Shown here in pieces: positions 63,071-64,000 of a stretch of 64,000 bases of DNA (positions within the stretch are counted from its first letter, which is position 1; every line of letters begins with the position of its first letter). The position numbers and the translations under genes were made by a program. This DNA is from WTXA01 sp964415195 (GTDB lineage: Bacteria; Bacillota; TC1): NCBI GenBank assembly GCA_964415195.1, contig CAYPYD010000002.1:219910-283909 (forward strand). Reading direction: 5' to 3'. The notes under the pieces were generated by a model. That model saw only the letters and a list, made by a program, of their open reading frames with translations, had not been told where the DNA came from and ran no database searches.

Positions 63071-63319
63071 ATGGATTCAATGGAAAACACCGTAAGATTT
63101 ACTGGTGATGAAATGGCTGAACAAACTATAAAAGAAGTCTTGAATAAAGTTTATCAAGCTTTAGAAGAAAAAGGATATAATCCTATTAATCAGATTGCAG
63201 GTTATTTATTATCTGGTGACCCTGCTTATATTACAAGTTTTAATAATGCTAGGGCTTTGATTCATCAAATAGATCGTGATGATATAATAAGGCACTTAGT
63301 TAGGTCTTATTTAAAATAA
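63071..63319 (+). CDS. ireB: IreB family regulatory phosphoprotein (DUF965)
   Basis: 82 residues. Starts with MENTVRFTGDEM-type sequence; GYNPINQIAGYLLSGDPAYITS and RALIHQIDRDDIIRHLVRSYL are family hallmarks. The Thr pair near the N-terminus is the known phospho-site region for the IreK/PrkC kinase in Enterococcus. ACGGAGG precedes the ATG. It overlaps ruvX by one base. The alaS-ireB-ruvX-DUF1292 order is typical. Confidence 0.94.
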   Translation: MDSMENTVRFTGDEMAEQTIKEVLNKVYQALEEKGYNPINQIAGYLLSGDPAYITSFNNARALIHQIDRDDIIRHLVRSYLK

Positions 63320-63723
63320 TGAGATGCTTAGCCTTGGATTACGGTCAAAAGAGAGTTGGGGTAGCAATTAGCGATTTATCAAATACGATAGCTACTACAC
63401 ATAGTGTTTTGATTAATAATAAAAGTCTGTTAGAAAATATTAAAGAAATAGTAATAGCTGAGAAAATAACTCATATTGTAATTGGTTTACCCCTTCATAT
63501 GAGTGGTGAAAAAGGTGACAAGGCTTTAATGGCCGAATCTTTAGGTGAGTCCATTAAAAGTTTTATTGATGTTGACATAGTTTATGAAGATGAAAGACTG
63601 ACCACAGTTTCAGCTCAAAGGATACTTATAGCTGGGGATGTGAGAAGAGACAAAAGAAAAACTAAAATTGATGCCTTGGCTGCAACGTTTTTTCTTCAAA
63701 AATTTCTTGATAAGCAAAAATGA
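63319..63723 (+). CDS. ruvX: YqgF/RuvX family RNase H-fold nuclease
   Basis: 134 residues, putative resolvase also linked to 16S rRNA 5' processing. LALDYGQKRVGVAISD carries the first catalytic Asp; HIVIGLPLHMSG, VYEDERLTTVSAQ and KIDALAATFFLQ complete the acidic site. TAATG overlap with ireB. Its stop lies inside the -35 of the next gene's promoter. Confidence 0.94.
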   Translation: MRCLALDYGQKRVGVAISDLSNTIATTHSVLINNKSLLENIKEIVIAEKITHIVIGLPLHMSGEKGDKALMAESLGESIKSFIDVDIVYEDERLTTVSAQRILIAGDVRRDKRKTKIDALAATFFLQKFLDKQK

Positions 63724-63748
63724 CATACGAAGTAATTTATGATATAAT
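63720..63748 (+). promoter_or_regulatory. Promoter of the DUF1292 gene
   Basis: ATGACA (63720-63725), 17-bp spacer, TATAAT (63743-63748). The -35 overlaps the ruvX stop codon. Confidence 0.65.
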
Positions 63749-63780
63749 TAGTGAAACTGTAAAGAGGAAGGAATAAAAAA

Positions 63781-64000
63781 ATGGAAAATATTGATGAAAA
63801 AGATATTGTGATTTTAACTGATGAGGAAGGTTTAGAGCATCAGTTCATTATTGTAGACATGATAGAGGTTGAAACAGGAGTTTATGCTATGTTGATGCCT
63901 ATGGAAATTGAAGGCGAAGGCGAAGAAGATGACTATTACGTAATAATGAAAGTAGTCAAAGAAGATGATGAAGAAGTATTAATGACAATTGAGGACGACG
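63781..64000 (+). CDS. DUF1292 (YrzB-like) protein, 3' end outside window
   Basis: Begins MENIDEKDIVILTDEEG and runs through HQFIIVDMIEVE and YYVIMKVVKEDDEE to the window edge; 73 codons are visible. Small acidic protein of unknown function, usually about 85-100 residues and found after ruvX. GAGGAAGGA precedes the ATG. The frame is open at base 64000. Confidence 0.85.
   Translation, partial: MENIDEKDIVILTDEEGLEHQFIIVDMIEVETGVYAMLMPMEIEGEGEEDDYYVIMKVVKEDDEEVLMTIEDD

Overview
The window is chromosomal housekeeping DNA from a low-GC Gram-positive bacterium, most likely an anaerobic member of the Clostridia/Tissierellia. Evidence for this: A/T-rich codon use with strong AGGAGG ribosome sites and some GTG/TTG starts; lysine, SAM-I and T-box leader RNAs; Rex; RNase Y-YmdB-SpoVS; IreB (DUF965); and ribosomal protein L27 with the cleavable N-terminal tail plus its protease Prp. 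SpoVS hints at, but does not prove, a spore-forming lineage. I see no phage, transposon, CRISPR array, defence island or other mobile DNA. Nearly everything is on the + strand; only rpsT and metA are on the - strand.

Layout. 1-4783: mismatch repair mutS (5' end outside the window), mutL, and miaA. 4780-5413: six-tRNA operon (Pro, Glu, Asp, Thr, Tyr, Gln) with its own promoter and terminator. 5428-10535: leuS, a class I aminotransferase, and the replication pair dnaD/dnaC-like. 10544-13602: lysine riboswitch, attenuator, dapB-asd-dapA, terminator. 13734-15542: an EAL-CBS-GGDEF c-di-GMP protein. 15618-22133: phosphate regulon pstSCAB-phoP-phoR-phoU, with an 11-bp periodic PhoP-box-like array between pstS and pstC. 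22208-28104: pgi, an unusual FolC-like Mur ligase, and nadABC. 28105-32910: valine T-box, valS, folC, rex. 33105-34214: a BMP-family lipoprotein. 34259-43809: radC, the rod-shape operon mreBCD-mrdA-rodA, a radical SAM protein with its DUF2344 partner, and a LiaF-like membrane protein. 43825-54320: rplU-prp-rpmA-obgE-yhbY-proBA-nadD-yqeK-rsfS-comEA-comEC-holA. 54359-55801 (-): rpsT and a SAM-riboswitch-controlled metA. 55861-64000: recA-recX, a structured leader and rny, ymdB, spoVS, alaS-ireB-ruvX and the start of a DUF1292 gene.

How the genes work together. The NAD genes (nadABC, nadD) and Rex connect NAD supply with redox sensing. dapB-asd-dapA under a lysine riboswitch and metA under a SAM riboswitch cover two aspartate-family branches. 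MreBCD/PBP2/RodA form the elongasome. comEA/comEC provide DNA uptake and recA/recX recombination. The most interesting unexplained signals are regulatory. The rny gene has a leader in which the predicted 5' end of the transcript is an 11-nt perfect complement of the terminator-loop region, with a second 9-bp helix nested inside. Two genes (radC, comEA) have their Shine-Dalgarno sequence as the 3' arm of a perfect terminator-like hairpin. Other points of note are a FolC paralogue lacking the DxAHN motif and PBP2 with a charged insertion in its transpeptidase domain.
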